From the NCBI GenBank assembly GCA_038133845.1, contig JAYPUA010000001.1, forward strand, positions 124,001-188,000: a DNA stretch of 64,000 nt. Direction: 5' to 3'. The translations under genes and the position numbers were made by a program. Numbering within the stretch: the first letter of the stretch is position 1; each line of letters begins with the position of its first letter. The notes under the pieces are model-generated. The model ran no database searches. It was not told the DNA's origin and saw only the letters and a list, made by a program, of their open reading frames with translations. Of this stretch, positions 1 to 8,723 are shown piece by piece. The DNA comes from JAYPUA01 sp038133845. GTDB taxonomy: Bacteria; SAR324; NAC60-12.

Positions 1-284
1 TTGCCCTGAACCTCGAGCTTGTGGCGCATGGTCACCACGCCAGAGGACTCCTTGCCTTTTCCGTAGCTGGAGGCCTCAATGAAGTGAACCTGGCAGGGGA
101 TGCGAAGCTGCCGGAGCAGGTCTGCCGCAAACACGAAGGCTCCCTTGAGGATTCCAACCACGTACAGTTCCTGCCCCTGATAATGTTCAGAGATTTCTGT
201 CCCCAGTTCTGCCACGCGAGCTTGGATCTGTTCGGCAGAGAGCAGGACCTCCAGGGTGCTGGGATCTCGGTAGATGTCGTTCAC
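1..284 (-). CDS. hpt: hypoxanthine phosphoribosyltransferase, N-terminal part (cut by window edge)
   Basis: About 94 residues of a purine-salvage phosphoribosyltransferase are visible; the gene continues past the left edge. The translation contains VGILKGAFVFAADLLRQL followed by a FIEASSYG segment. These are the PRPP/purine-binding loop region and following strand typical of hypoxanthine-guanine PRTases, which convert hypoxanthine or guanine plus PRPP to IMP or GMP in the cytoplasm. The start is GTG at 284, giving MNDIYRDPSTLEVLL. It overlaps the prc stop as GTGA, so translation is probably coupled to the upstream protease gene. No ATG lies nearby in frame. The family assignment is secure; the C-terminal PRPP motif is outside the window. 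Confidence 0.85.
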   Translation of the reverse strand, partial: MNDIYRDPSTLEVLLSAEQIQARVAELGTEISEHYQGQELYVVGILKGAFVFAADLLRQLRIPCQVHFIEASSYGKGKESSGVVTMRHKLEVQG

Positions 285-2338
285 TGGCTGTTCTTGGCGT
301 ATTGTCTCAGGCGGATGTAGTCTTCCAGAACCCCAATGCTCTCCGAGAGGTAGACATCCAGTTTGATCTCCGTATCGGAGGCGCTCTCTTCAGCAGAGGA
401 TTCCGCTACAGAGGTCTCTTCTTCTGCAGGCTCGTCTTCTGAAGCAGCCTTGGCTGCGGCAAGCTCCTGATCCCGCTGCTCGCGCCGGCGTTCGAAATCC
501 TCCTGCATCTGTTTGATGCTGGTGTACTGCATCGGCTTGATCTGGGTCTCGTACTCCTCGACCTCCTTGCGGATCTCGACGAACTCCTGGGCCTCTTGCT
601 GCCGCTTCTCCGAGCGCCGCCGCAGTTCATCAAGCAGCGCGGGATCGATCATGTTGAGCGAGCGGAAGTTCACCGAGGAGATCGAACGCCACGGGAGCGC
701 GTTCTCCAGAGTGGACTCTCCGACCTCACGAACGTTGGTCAGCGAGGCCAGGATGATATCCGACTCCACCCCCCGATTCTGAGTCGAGGATCCGGAAACC
801 CGATAGAACTGGGCAATCGTTACCTTCAGCGCGCCATAGCCTTGTGGAAGCTGGACGATGTTCTGAACCGTCCCCTTGCCAAAGGAGGTGTAGTCTCCGA
901 CCAGAATGGCCCGCTTGTAGTCGCTCATTGCCCCGGCAAGGATTTCCGAGGCGGAGGCGCTGTAGCGGTTCTGCATGATCATCAAGGGACCGTCATAGAC
1001 CACATCCTGCCGGCTCCGGTGCACGGTGACCTGACGTCCGCCGGTCTGCCGCACGACGACCACCGGGTTGCGTCCGATGAAGAGTCCGGACATGTTGATG
1101 GCCTCGTCCAGCCCTCCGCCTCCGTTGTTGCGCAGGTCCAGGATCACGCCATCCACGCCATCCTCCTTGAAGGCCTGCAGGTGCTGCATCACGTCCCGGG
1201 AGGAGCTTTTGTAGTTGTCCGGGTTGCGTCGCCGATCGTTGAAGTCCACGTAGAACGAGGGCAACTCGATGACACCGATGCGGTACGTTTGCGGCCCTTT
1301 CTCGTTGCTGGCCTGAGGGACGAAGACCTCCGCCTTGGCCTCGCCATCCTTGAGGATCACGCGGTCCCGGATGATGGCAAAGGTCAGGGTATCAAAGCCT
1401 TTCTCGCTCTTGCGCAGGACCTGCAGGCGCACCTTGGTGCCTCGCTCTCCTCGAATCAGCTGGACCACGTCGTTGAGCCGCATGTCGATCACGCTCTCGA
1501 ACGGTTCCTCTCCCTGAGCCACCGCGATGATCCGGTCCTCGACCTTCAGTTTTCCATGGCGAGCAGCCGCGCCTCCGGGGACGATGGAGTTGACCACCGT
1601 GTAGCCATCTTCCCAGCGCAGCACCGCGCCGATACCCTCCAGAGAGAGCTTGATCTGGATGTCAAACGACTGAAGCTCCTCTGGGGGCATGTAGGACGAG
1701 TGAGGATCGTAGGCTGCGGCTACGGCGTTGATCAGCATCGCCTGCACATCATCATCGTCGTACTGAGAGTAGTCCTTCCACAACCCGCGGATGCGCTTCA
1801 CCAGGCGCTCCTTGGCCTCTTCCATTGTGCTTCCGGCCTGTGTCAGGGTGAGCAGGTCGAACTTCACCTTGGTTCGCCAGACGGCCTCCGCGCTCTCGGA
1901 ATCCTTGGGGTAGGGCGCATTCTTGCGGTCGATCATCCACTGAGCATCTTCGTTGAAGTCGAACTCGCTCAGGGCGTAACCCTCCAAACTGCCCAAGCGC
2001 TCGGAGAGCCGGGTCTTGAACCGCTGAAACACCTCCTCGGCAAAACTTCCATCGCCACGGCGGAGCAGGTCATCGAGCCGGGTTTCGTAACGTTGGAACT
2101 CGTCGAGGTCCGATTCCAGAAAGTAGTAATGTCCGGGGTCCAGACGATTGAGGTAGTTTTTGAAGGTCTTGCGGGAGATCTCATCATCCAGCGGGGTTTG
2201 GGAGTAGTGGATGGTCACGAAACGTTCCACAATCCCTTTGAGCACCGCGCTGTTGATGCGGCTCTCGGCCCAGGAGGTTCCGGAGCCCAACAACAGACCG
2301 GCAAGCACCAGCGTGGCGATGAATGATCGAAACTTCAT
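281..2338 (-). CDS. prc: carboxy-terminal processing (tail-specific) protease Prc, peptidase family S41
   Basis: 685 residues, close to the 682 of E. coli Prc, which degrades or trims periplasmic proteins from their C-termini. Order: signal peptide (about 1-24, ending SWA), helical N-terminal domain with a conserved DPHSSYMPPEE stretch (211-221), PDZ domain with SLEGIGAVL (about 232-310), S41 catalytic core, and a charged C-terminal domain. The nucleophile segment SASASEI is at 460-466 and the general-base Lys is in SFGKGT near 488, so the Ser/Lys dyad is intact. The C-terminal tail from about 625 is rich in Glu, Ala and Ser. ATG start with AAGGGG upstream; first gene before hpt, to which it is coupled. 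Confidence 0.96.
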   Translation of the reverse strand: MKFRSFIATLVLAGLLLGSGTSWAESRINSAVLKGIVERFVTIHYSQTPLDDEISRKTFKNYLNRLDPGHYYFLESDLDEFQRYETRLDDLLRRGDGSFAEEVFQRFKTRLSERLGSLEGYALSEFDFNEDAQWMIDRKNAPYPKDSESAEAVWRTKVKFDLLTLTQAGSTMEEAKERLVKRIRGLWKDYSQYDDDDVQAMLINAVAAAYDPHSSYMPPEELQSFDIQIKLSLEGIGAVLRWEDGYTVVNSIVPGGAAARHGKLKVEDRIIAVAQGEEPFESVIDMRLNDVVQLIRGERGTKVRLQVLRKSEKGFDTLTFAIIRDRVILKDGEAKAEVFVPQASNEKGPQTYRIGVIELPSFYVDFNDRRRNPDNYKSSSRDVMQHLQAFKEDGVDGVILDLRNNGGGGLDEAINMSGLFIGRNPVVVVRQTGGRQVTVHRSRQDVVYDGPLMIMQNRYSASASEILAGAMSDYKRAILVGDYTSFGKGTVQNIVQLPQGYGALKVTIAQFYRVSGSSTQNRGVESDIILASLTNVREVGESTLENALPWRSISSVNFRSLNMIDPALLDELRRRSEKRQQEAQEFVEIRKEVEEYETQIKPMQYTSIKQMQEDFERRREQRDQELAAAKAASEDEPAEEETSVAESSAEESASDTEIKLDVYLSESIGVLEDYIRLRQYAKNSQ

Positions 2339-2406
2339 AATCTGTCCCCTTGTGGGTTTCAGGTAGCAGGGCTACTTATTTCACGAACGTGGTCAATGAT
2401 CAATCC

Positions 2407-3180
2407 CTAAGCCGATCCGGTGGGCATGACCCAGGCTCTGAGAGCGGCAGAAACCTGCCTCCACTCTCGATCCAGCATCATGGCATGTCCTTGAATTTCA
2501 AACCACTCCAGCTGGGCGTCGTAGTACGCTGCGGTTGCCTGAACGACCGAGGGGGCAATCAGGCGATCTCCGGTTGCCCCCAAAACCAGGGTTTTGGGCG
2601 GGCGTAGGGGAAAAGGGAGCAAGGGCATGCTCAACTCCCAGGCACTTCGCAAGGACTCCCGCTGAGGTTCCCACCGCTTGACCCAGCGAGAGTCGGGAGC
2701 GGTCCCCAACACAATTTTCCAGGCCGAGTCTTCCGGTTCAAGGGAGCTGGGTTGCCAACTGTACTGCAGAAATCGCCACCAGTCTTCCGGGTTGCGCCAG
2801 GCCAGCGCACCAAGCACGGCGCCGAGCCCCCAAGGAGGGAGAGAGGCCATCAGCACCATCGACTCCAGCGGATACATCCGGGCGTACAGTTGGACCAGAT
2901 ACCCACCCATGGAGTGTCCGACCAGGACTGGAGGCCGTGACAACTGTTTGGCGACATGTCGAATATCAGACACGTACTCAAACACTCCGGAAGCATCCAG
3001 CAGCCCCCCGCTCTTGCCGTGTCCACGCAGGCTGAGTGCGTGCACTTCGATCCCGTGCTGCTCAAAGTCCTCTAGGAAATGGGACCAGCACTCGGCGTTG
3101 GTAAAGGCCCCATGCACCAAGAGTACCGGAGGAGCCAAGGTGGGTTTTTGTGGAACGTGAGAGAGGACGTGAAGGCTCAT
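2407..3180 (-). CDS. alpha/beta-fold hydrolase
   Basis: 257 residues from the ATG at 3180 (MSLHVLSHVP). A longer frame reaches 3258, but its extra N-terminus is cysteine-rich and does not resemble the fold. Visible landmarks are the oxyanion HGAF motif after VLLVHG, LRGHGKSGG in the following loop, the nucleophile elbow GHSMGG, and a late GHAMMLD segment carrying the catalytic His. This is a cytoplasmic esterase/lipase-like enzyme of the lysophospholipase or peroxidase-like group. The substrate cannot be read from sequence. It follows prc on the same strand with a short gap, and prc has its own space for a promoter. Confidence 0.85.
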   Translation of the reverse strand: MSLHVLSHVPQKPTLAPPVLLVHGAFTNAECWSHFLEDFEQHGIEVHALSLRGHGKSGGLLDASGVFEYVSDIRHVAKQLSRPPVLVGHSMGGYLVQLYARMYPLESMVLMASLPPWGLGAVLGALAWRNPEDWWRFLQYSWQPSSLEPEDSAWKIVLGTAPDSRWVKRWEPQRESLRSAWELSMPLLPFPLRPPKTLVLGATGDRLIAPSVVQATAAYYDAQLEWFEIQGHAMMLDREWRQVSAALRAWVMPTGSA

Positions 3181-3307
3181 TTCAATGCAGAGAGCCCCGA
3201 AGCACGGTGACTCTTCGAGGTCTGGTTCAAGAGGTTCGAGAAGTTGGACGCAAAGCAATCATTGGTGCAGAAACCACCGAAGCAACAAGCCAAAACAGGG
3301 AGTTGGC

Positions 3308-3634
3308 TCAAGCCGCCCCCAGCAGCATCCGGACTCCAAAGAAAATTGCCAGGCTTGCCACAATGGTCAGGAGCAGATTCTGCTTCCACCAACCAACACC
3401 AAATGCGGCCAGAGCGCCTACCAGGTGAGGATTCTCCCAGCTCCAATGGAGGGCCTCCCCATCCGGCATCAGGACGGCTGGAGCGACGATGGCCATCAGC
3501 ACAGCCGGAGGGACATAACGCAGGGCGCGCTCGAGCGGTTCCGGAATTCTCAGGGCGCCGGCGAGGCCAAAGGGCAGATAACGCACCAGGAAGGTCACCA
3601 GAAACATCCCGCTTACCATCCACACTTCGCTCAT
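3308..3634 (-). CDS. azlD: AzlD family small subunit of branched-chain amino acid exporter
   Basis: 108 residues, the usual AzlD length, nearly all hydrophobic with about three to four membrane segments (for example VSGMFLVTFLVRYLPFGLAG and LLLTIVASLAIFFGVRMLL). AzlD pairs with AzlC to export branched-chain amino acids and analogues across the inner membrane. The start ATG overlaps the azlC stop by 4 bp (3631-3634), so the two subunits are translationally coupled. The family match rests on hydropathy, size, the RYLPF segment and the azlC neighbour. Confidence 0.88.
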   Translation of the reverse strand: MSEVWMVSGMFLVTFLVRYLPFGLAGALRIPEPLERALRYVPPAVLMAIVAPAVLMPDGEALHWSWENPHLVGALAAFGVGWWKQNLLLTIVASLAIFFGVRMLLGAA

Positions 3635-4371
3635 CCTTCCCCAGCCACGGCGAAGGTCCGATTTTCAGGCTTCGAAGGGTTCCCTGACCCTTCCAGCAAG
3701 AATCCGATAGCAACCCCGGCAAGTGTCGCGAGGATCAGTCCCAGCTTGTTCGGCAGATCGTAGAGTGCCACCCCAAGAGCTCCGGACACCAAGGCTGCGG
3801 CAAACATCGGGCGGCTCTTCAGGTACGGAACCACGATCCCGATGAAGGAGGCTGACATCGCAAAGTCCAGCCCCCAGTGCTCAATCCCGGGAATCAGTCG
3901 GCCGAAGGTCAGCCCGATCAGGGTGCAGAGTTGCCAGTTGAGGTACATGAACGCTGCAGACCCCAGATAGTACCAGTGCTTCAACTCGGAAGCAGGGGGG
4001 AGTTCATAGTGCCGGACCACAACGGCAAAGGTCTCGTCCGTCAAGCCGAAGGCGAGCGGAACGCGCCAGCGTTGCGGGAGGTGCCGGACCTGCCTGAGGA
4101 GAGTGGTCGAGTAGAGCAGGTGGCGCAGATTGACCACAAAGGTGGTCAGGATGATGATGGGCCACGAAGCCCCGGCAGAAACCATTCCGAGAGCGATGAA
4201 CTGGGCCGATCCGGCAAAGACGATCGCGGAAAAAGCCAGAGCGGCCCAGAGAGAAAGCCCTCCGCTTTCTGCGAGGGTCCCGAAGATGATCCCAAACGGA
4301 ATCGCTCCGACAACCAGAGGAAAGGTCTCCCGGACGCCGGCCCAGAACTCCGAGGAAGGTGTGGGGTTCAC
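3631..4371 (-). CDS. azlC: AzlC family branched-chain amino acid permease, large subunit
   Basis: 246 residues with about six membrane segments. Near the N-terminus is a run typical of AzlC, FPLVVGAIPFGIIFGTLA (about 15-32), then AIVFAGSAQFIALGM and NLRHLLYS, both characteristic of the family. It forms the exporter with AzlD. The start overlaps the psuG stop by 4 bp and the stop overlaps the azlD start by 4 bp, so psuG-azlC-azlD are one tightly packed transcript. No Lrp-type regulator is adjacent. Confidence 0.92.
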   Translation of the reverse strand: MNPTPSSEFWAGVRETFPLVVGAIPFGIIFGTLAESGGLSLWAALAFSAIVFAGSAQFIALGMVSAGASWPIIILTTFVVNLRHLLYSTTLLRQVRHLPQRWRVPLAFGLTDETFAVVVRHYELPPASELKHWYYLGSAAFMYLNWQLCTLIGLTFGRLIPGIEHWGLDFAMSASFIGIVVPYLKSRPMFAAALVSGALGVALYDLPNKLGLILATLAGVAIGFLLEGSGNPSKPENRTFAVAGEG

Positions 4372-5318
4372 GTTGCGCCTTGCAGGGCCTGATAGGCAAC
4401 TGCGATGCGGGCTCCCAGCCGAGCGTTGTTGCGGATGAGGGCGATGTTGCTGGCTAGGCTGCGTCCCTGAGTGCGCTGATTGACGCGCTCCAACAGGAAG
4501 GGGGTGACGTCCTTTCCTTCGATGCTGTGCTCCCGGGCCTCCCGGAGCGATTCCAGGATTGCCTGCTGAATTTGCTCATCGTCCATGGCATCTTCTGGCG
4601 GAACGGGGTTGCCGATGACCAGACCGCCGCGCAGGCCCAGCTTCCACTTGACCTGCATGCACCGGGCGATCTCTTCCGGCGTGTCCATGCGCACCTGGGC
4701 GCCGCATCCGCTGGAGGGAGTGTAGAAGGAGGGGAACTCGTCGGTTCGGAAGCCGATCACCGGGACCCCTTGAGTCTCCAGCAGCTCCAGCGTTTTGGGG
4801 ATGTCGAGGATGGACTTGATCCCGGCACAGATCACGGCAACATCGGTGTGCGAAAGCTCAATCAGGTCTGCAGAGATGTCCAAGGTCTTCTCCAACTCCC
4901 GATGCACCCCCCCGATGCCTCCGGTGACAAAGACCGGGATCCCGGCCATGCGGGCGCAGATCATGGTCGCGGCGACGGTGGTTCCTCCGTTCAGCCCCTG
5001 TGCAATCAGCACCGGGAGGTCCCTGCGGCTGGCCTTGACGATCTGCTTGCTCTGTGCGAAGCGCTGCAGTTCTTCTCCGGCCAATCCCACCTTGACTCGT
5101 CCTTCGACAACGGCGATGGTGGCCGGAGTGGCTCCTTCCTTGCGGATCAGGTCTTCCACGGATCGTGCGGTCTCCAGATTCTCCGGATACGGCATGCCGT
5201 GCGAGATGATGGTGGATTCCAGCGCGACCACGGGGAGTCTGGACTCCAGCGCCTCACGGACCTCTTCCGAGCAGTCCAACCACTCACTTTCAATTGCAGG
5301 TCTTGTTTCCATGCTCAA
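4368..5318 (-). CDS. psuG: pseudouridine-5'-phosphate glycosidase
   Basis: 316 residues, the family's usual size (about 310). It reversibly cleaves pseudouridine 5'-phosphate to uracil and ribose 5-phosphate. The N-terminal VALESTIISHGMPYPENLETA region is the family hallmark, followed by GGIGGVHR in the centre and NPVPPE with a Mn-site acidic residue near the C-terminus. No PsuK pseudouridine kinase is adjacent; instead the gene is coupled to azlCD. The ATG at 5318 was chosen because the coding match begins a few residues later and the stop of the preceding gene is 55 bp upstream. Confidence 0.95.
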   Translation of the reverse strand: MSMETRPAIESEWLDCSEEVREALESRLPVVALESTIISHGMPYPENLETARSVEDLIRKEGATPATIAVVEGRVKVGLAGEELQRFAQSKQIVKASRRDLPVLIAQGLNGGTTVAATMICARMAGIPVFVTGGIGGVHRELEKTLDISADLIELSHTDVAVICAGIKSILDIPKTLELLETQGVPVIGFRTDEFPSFYTPSSGCGAQVRMDTPEEIARCMQVKWKLGLRGGLVIGNPVPPEDAMDDEQIQQAILESLREAREHSIEGKDVTPFLLERVNQRTQGRSLASNIALIRNNARLGARIAVAYQALQGAT

Positions 5319-5372
5319 CGGTTTGAACGGTGGACGAAAAAATCACCAGCGCCGGGAGTCACGGCCCCGAGG

Positions 5373-6119
5373 CTACCGGAGCTGTCCTGCTCCCGGTGTG
5401 GTGTTGCGGCCCGCGTAGGCCATCCTCACCAGCGCCTTGCGGGCATCCTGGGCATTCTGCATGAGCTGATCGGTGAAGAATCGATGCAGGCGTTGCCCCA
5501 GGCGCACCTCGAACCCTTCGGCGTCGATGCTGGTCATCACCGGAGAGACCGCTTCGGGAACCTCCAACTGCTTGAAGTGCTGACAGTAGTGACGAAGGGA
5601 GGACACGTGGTCCTCATTCATGTGCTCCACGATGCCGGCCTCGGTCTCCGCATCAAATGGATTTTGCGGAAGGACTTCCGGAGCCTCCAGCCAGTGGATG
5701 GCTCCAAACCCGCCGATGAAGCGCAACGCCACGACCTCCATGCGGTAGAACGCGAACTCGTGCACCTCCTGATAGCCAGACGCATCCGGGAAGCGGCGAA
5801 AGTAGCGGGCTCCGGAATCTTCTGCCTCTGCTGCGGAAATCCGGACCACTGTCCCGAGAATCGTCAGTCGGGCACTCGCTTGGACGTCCTCCTCCTGCAA
5901 CTCCTGAAGCATCAGGGAGGCACGCGGATCGGCCTCCAGGTTGCGGGTATGCTGGGCGAGATCGCTCAGTTGCATTACCGGAGCCCCCTTGCGGTCCAGC
6001 GCGTACGTGACCAAGGAGCCGAAGGGAAACCCCGGGAACTTCCGGGAGTGTGTGGAGAGGGTTCCGCAGGACTCACGAAGCAGAAGAGCGCGAGCCTGAT
6101 CAGATGCAGAGGCGGACAT
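5373..6119 (-). CDS. FMN-binding split-barrel (pyridoxamine phosphate oxidase-like) protein with DUF2470
   Basis: 248 residues with two parts. Residues 1 to about 150 form a split beta-barrel related to pyridoxamine 5'-phosphate oxidase, with SLVTYALDRKGAPVMQLSDLAQHT and DPRASLML motifs. Residues about 165-240 form the DUF2470 domain with EHMNEDHVSSLRHYC. Proteins of this architecture include HugZ-type heme-degrading oxygenases and plant proteins affecting tetrapyrrole enzymes, so FMN or heme binding is likely but not proven. The C-terminal tail AGRNTTPGAGQLR looks disordered. ATG start; the psuG start lies 54 bp downstream. Confidence 0.85.
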   Translation of the reverse strand: MSASASDQARALLLRESCGTLSTHSRKFPGFPFGSLVTYALDRKGAPVMQLSDLAQHTRNLEADPRASLMLQELQEEDVQASARLTILGTVVRISAAEAEDSGARYFRRFPDASGYQEVHEFAFYRMEVVALRFIGGFGAIHWLEAPEVLPQNPFDAETEAGIVEHMNEDHVSSLRHYCQHFKQLEVPEAVSPVMTSIDAEGFEVRLGQRLHRFFTDQLMQNAQDARKALVRMAYAGRNTTPGAGQLR

Positions 6120-6150
6120 GGTTCATGAAGGCTGAGGGGCGGCAAGGAAC

Positions 6151-6363
6151 TCAGAGGTCATCAGACTCCTTGTCCTCTTCGACCAGTTGCTCTTCGGCCC
6201 GGCTACGTTTCTTGCGGGTCGGTTCGGCAGAGTCCAAACCTGAACGCAGGGGAACGGTGAAGTGCAGCCCGACCCCCAGATGGACGTTGGCTCGGGAGTG
6301 GCAAGCGCTCAGGAGGAGGCACAGGAGTGAGCCCCAGAGCATGCGATGCTGACGGGAGATCAT
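6151..6363 (-). CDS. small predicted lipoprotein
   Basis: 70 residues. A basic N-terminus (MISRQHR), a hydrophobic run and the lipobox LLSAC with Cys at 21 give a convincing lipoprotein signal. The mature part is about 50 residues and ends in an Arg/Lys/Glu/Asp-rich tail (TRKKRSRAEEQLVEEDKESDD). The ATG overlaps the aroA stop as ATGA, which supports translation by coupling. I recognise no family. The short length means it could still be chance, but the lipobox plus the overlap make it more likely real. Confidence 0.55.
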   Translation of the reverse strand: MISRQHRMLWGSLLCLLLSACHSRANVHLGVGLHFTVPLRSGLDSAEPTRKKRSRAEEQLVEEDKESDDL

Positions 6364-7646
6364 CGCTCAATCAGGCGGTCCAGCACCTGGAAGTAGTCCG
6401 GGAAGGTCTTTCGGGTGCATCCAGGATCATTGATGGTCACGGGTACCTCTCCGCAGGCAGCAAGCGAGAAAGCCATCGCCATCCGGTGATCGTCGTATGT
6501 GTCGACCGCAGCGCTTCGCAGCAGAGCGGGAGGGGTGATCACGATGAAGTCGTAACCCTCTTCCACAGTGGCTCCCAGCTTTCGCAGTTCTGTCGAGACC
6601 GCCTGAACACGCTCGGTCTCCTTGACACGCCAGTTGTAGATGTTCCGGATAGCTGTCTCTCCGGAGGCGAACAGGGCGGCTACGGCGAGCGTCATCGCCG
6701 CATCTGGCATGCGGTTCATATCCACGTCCACTCCCTTGAGCTTGCCGGTTCCGGAGACGGTGACGTGGTTCGCGCCCCACTCCACCTGCGCTCCCATCTG
6801 CTCCATCACAGAGGCAAAGCGGGCGTCTCCCTGCAGGCTCTCCGTGCCGCAGCCTTCCACCGTGACTGTTCCTCCGGTGATTGCCGCACCTGCCAGAAAA
6901 TAGGAGGCGGAGGAGGCATCGCCCTCTACATAGGTCACTCCCGGAGACTGATAGGTCTGTCCGGACTGAATGAAGAAGCGCTGAAACTGATCGTTTTCCA
7001 CACGGACCCCGAAGCGCTCCATCAGGCGGAGGGTCATGTCGACGTACGGCTGTGAGACCAGCAGGTCCGTGATCTCCAAGGTGATGTCTTCCTGGGCATG
7101 AGGCGCTGCCATCAGAAGAGCCGTGAGGTACTGGCTACTGATGGAGCCGCTGATGCGGGCTGTTCCTCCTGGGAGTCCGGAGGCCTCGATCTCCACCGGC
7201 GGACAGCCGTTCTCGAGAGTGCAGCGGATGTTGGCACCCAGCTGCGTGAGGCCGTCAATCAGGTCCTGGATGGGACGCTCGCGCATGCGGGGCACGCCAT
7301 CCAGCACGAAGTGCCCAGAGCCCAGAGTCAGCGCCGCCGTGAGCGGACGCATCGCGGTGCCCGCATTTCCCAGCATCAGCTCGGCCCCTTGAGAGCGGAA
7401 CGGTCCGCCTTGCCCTTCGACGGTGAGTGTGCGGGCGTCCCGGTCTTCGGAGAAGGCCACTCCCAAGCGTTGCATGGCCTCAATCATCACCCGGATGTCA
7501 TCGCTATCGAGCAGGTTGCGGACTTCCGTGGTTCCCTGAGCGAGGCAAGCCAGCAGAAGGATTCGGTTGGAAAGGCTCTTGGAGCCTGGAAGCGAGACGG
7601 TTCCTGAGAGCTTCCGGATCGGAGGGAGGGTCAGGGCGTCGCTCAT
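6360..7646 (-). CDS. aroA: 3-phosphoshikimate 1-carboxyvinyltransferase (EPSP synthase)
   Basis: 428 residues. Transfers enolpyruvate from PEP to shikimate 3-phosphate in the shikimate pathway. LPGSKSLSNRILLLACLA near residue 20 is the shikimate-phosphate-binding motif, GNAGTAMRPL (about 93-102) the PEP-binding loop, and RMRERPIQDLIDGL the first signature. The second domain has MPDAAMTL, NWRVKETER and DDHRMAM with the catalytic residues. The loop is GNAGTAMRPL, a class I glyphosate-sensitive-type pattern. The start overlaps the lipA stop by 4 bp, an unusual pairing with no obvious metabolic logic. Confidence 0.97.
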   Translation of the reverse strand: MSDALTLPPIRKLSGTVSLPGSKSLSNRILLLACLAQGTTEVRNLLDSDDIRVMIEAMQRLGVAFSEDRDARTLTVEGQGGPFRSQGAELMLGNAGTAMRPLTAALTLGSGHFVLDGVPRMRERPIQDLIDGLTQLGANIRCTLENGCPPVEIEASGLPGGTARISGSISSQYLTALLMAAPHAQEDITLEITDLLVSQPYVDMTLRLMERFGVRVENDQFQRFFIQSGQTYQSPGVTYVEGDASSASYFLAGAAITGGTVTVEGCGTESLQGDARFASVMEQMGAQVEWGANHVTVSGTGKLKGVDVDMNRMPDAAMTLAVAALFASGETAIRNIYNWRVKETERVQAVSTELRKLGATVEEGYDFIVITPPALLRSAAVDTYDDHRMAMAFSLAACGEVPVTINDPGCTRKTFPDYFQVLDRLIER

Positions 7647-8557
7647 GCGCGTCCCCGGATGGTGCGCTCGATGTAGAACTCTGCCGCCTTGTAGGAGCTG
7701 CGGACCAGCGGGCCGGCAGCAACGTACTGAAATCCAAGTGACTCGCCGATGTCCTTCAGCTCCTCAAACTCTTCAGGAGGCAGGAACTCCTCGACCTTGA
7801 GGTGCTTTCGTGTGGGCTGCAGGTACTGCCCAAGCGTGAGAAAGTCGACCCCGACTGCACGCATGTCTTCCATCGCCGTGACGACCTCCTCCTTTGTCTC
7901 TCCCAGCCCGAGCATGAGCGACGACTTGGTGTAGCGTCCCGGAGCGTTTTCCTTGAGGTAGCCCAGCACATCCAGCGACTGGCGATAGCCGGCACGCGGG
8001 TCCCGGACCTTCGAGGTGAGGCGCTCGACTGTTTCCACGTTGTGCGCCAGCACCTCGGCTCCAGAGTCAATGACCTCCTGCACGAGGAGCGTCTCGCCCC
8101 GGAAGTCAGGCATCAGGATCTCAATCAAAAGCTCTGGGTTGGCACGTTTGGAGGCACGAATGCAGCGGGCGATGTGTCCGGCGCCCTGGTCTTCAAGGTC
8201 GTCCCGATCCACTGTGGTGAGAACGACATAGGTGAGTTGCATGCCCCGGATGGTCTCCGCCAGCTTCTTGGGTTCCTCCATGTCCAGCGCTCCCGGACGT
8301 TTGGAAGTGTTCACTGCACAGAACCGGCATCCCCGGGTGCAGGTGTCTCCCATGACCATGAAGGTGGCAGTACCGCTGTTCCAGCACTCTCCGATGTTCG
8401 GGCAGCGGGCTTCTTCGCAGACGGTGGCCAGCTTGAGCGTTTTGGACTGCTCCTTGATCCAGTTGAAGCGTTCTCCCCCCGGAAAGGGGACCTTCAGCCA
8501 GGCGGGCTTGCGGGTGCGTACAGGTGCGGAAGAGGTGTCTGGTGTCAAGGGTTGCAT
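7643..8557 (-). CDS. lipA: lipoyl synthase (radical SAM)
   Basis: 304 residues from the ATG at 8557 (MQPLTPD). That ATG has GGGGA five bases upstream; an alternative ATG at 8602 would add 15 residues but has a poorer site. Inserts sulfur at C6 and C8 of octanoyl groups on lipoyl domains. Both iron-sulfur sites are visible: CEEARCPNIGEC (CX4CX5C, auxiliary cluster) and CTRGCRFC (CX3CX2C, radical SAM cluster). It would serve the lipoyl carriers encoded at 22241 and 27628, although it is not adjacent to them. No lipB is in the window. Confidence 0.96.
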   Translation of the reverse strand: MQPLTPDTSSAPVRTRKPAWLKVPFPGGERFNWIKEQSKTLKLATVCEEARCPNIGECWNSGTATFMVMGDTCTRGCRFCAVNTSKRPGALDMEEPKKLAETIRGMQLTYVVLTTVDRDDLEDQGAGHIARCIRASKRANPELLIEILMPDFRGETLLVQEVIDSGAEVLAHNVETVERLTSKVRDPRAGYRQSLDVLGYLKENAPGRYTKSSLMLGLGETKEEVVTAMEDMRAVGVDFLTLGQYLQPTRKHLKVEEFLPPEEFEELKDIGESLGFQYVAAGPLVRSSYKAAEFYIERTIRGRA

Positions 8558-8687
8558 GAGATTCCCCGAAGAAATGAGACGTTGTGGCCAAGATTCCGAC
8601 ATCCTAGCACAATGCCGACAAGGGACGAGTGAAAAAGGAGCGGGCGCGGCAAGCGGGAGGTTCGGTCCTCCTCCAGCGCAAGTGGTC

Positions 8688-8723
8688 CCCCCTTCTCCCG
8701 GGGGAGAGGGCTGGGGGGAGGGC
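8688..8723. repeat. dispersed palindromic repeat, copy 1 (ALSQRE type)
   Basis: On the minus strand this reads CCCTCCCCCCAGCCCTCTCC, then a short spacer and a GGGAGA-type arm. It is the same C-rich palindromic design as the copy at 32889-32924. The copy begins at the last bases of the TPR gene stop at 8724, in the 121 bp between that gene and the lipA region. The CTCTCCC/GGGAGA arms can form a hairpin, so it may also help end transcription. Confidence 0.6.

Noticed and set aside
596..2326. Long plus-strand open frame (about 576 codons) opposite prc
   Set aside because: It lies wholly antisense to an unmistakable Prc protease; its translation shows no family features and arises from GC-rich third positions.
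3181..3307. Possible tRNA in the gap before azlD (a GGTTCGAG-like stretch)
   Set aside because: No acceptor, D or anticodon stem can be folded around it, and no CCA or discriminator context is present.
4527..6128. Plus-strand open frame opposite psuG and the flavin split-barrel gene
   Set aside because: Antisense to two clear genes and without recognisable motifs; composition is typical of a shadow frame.
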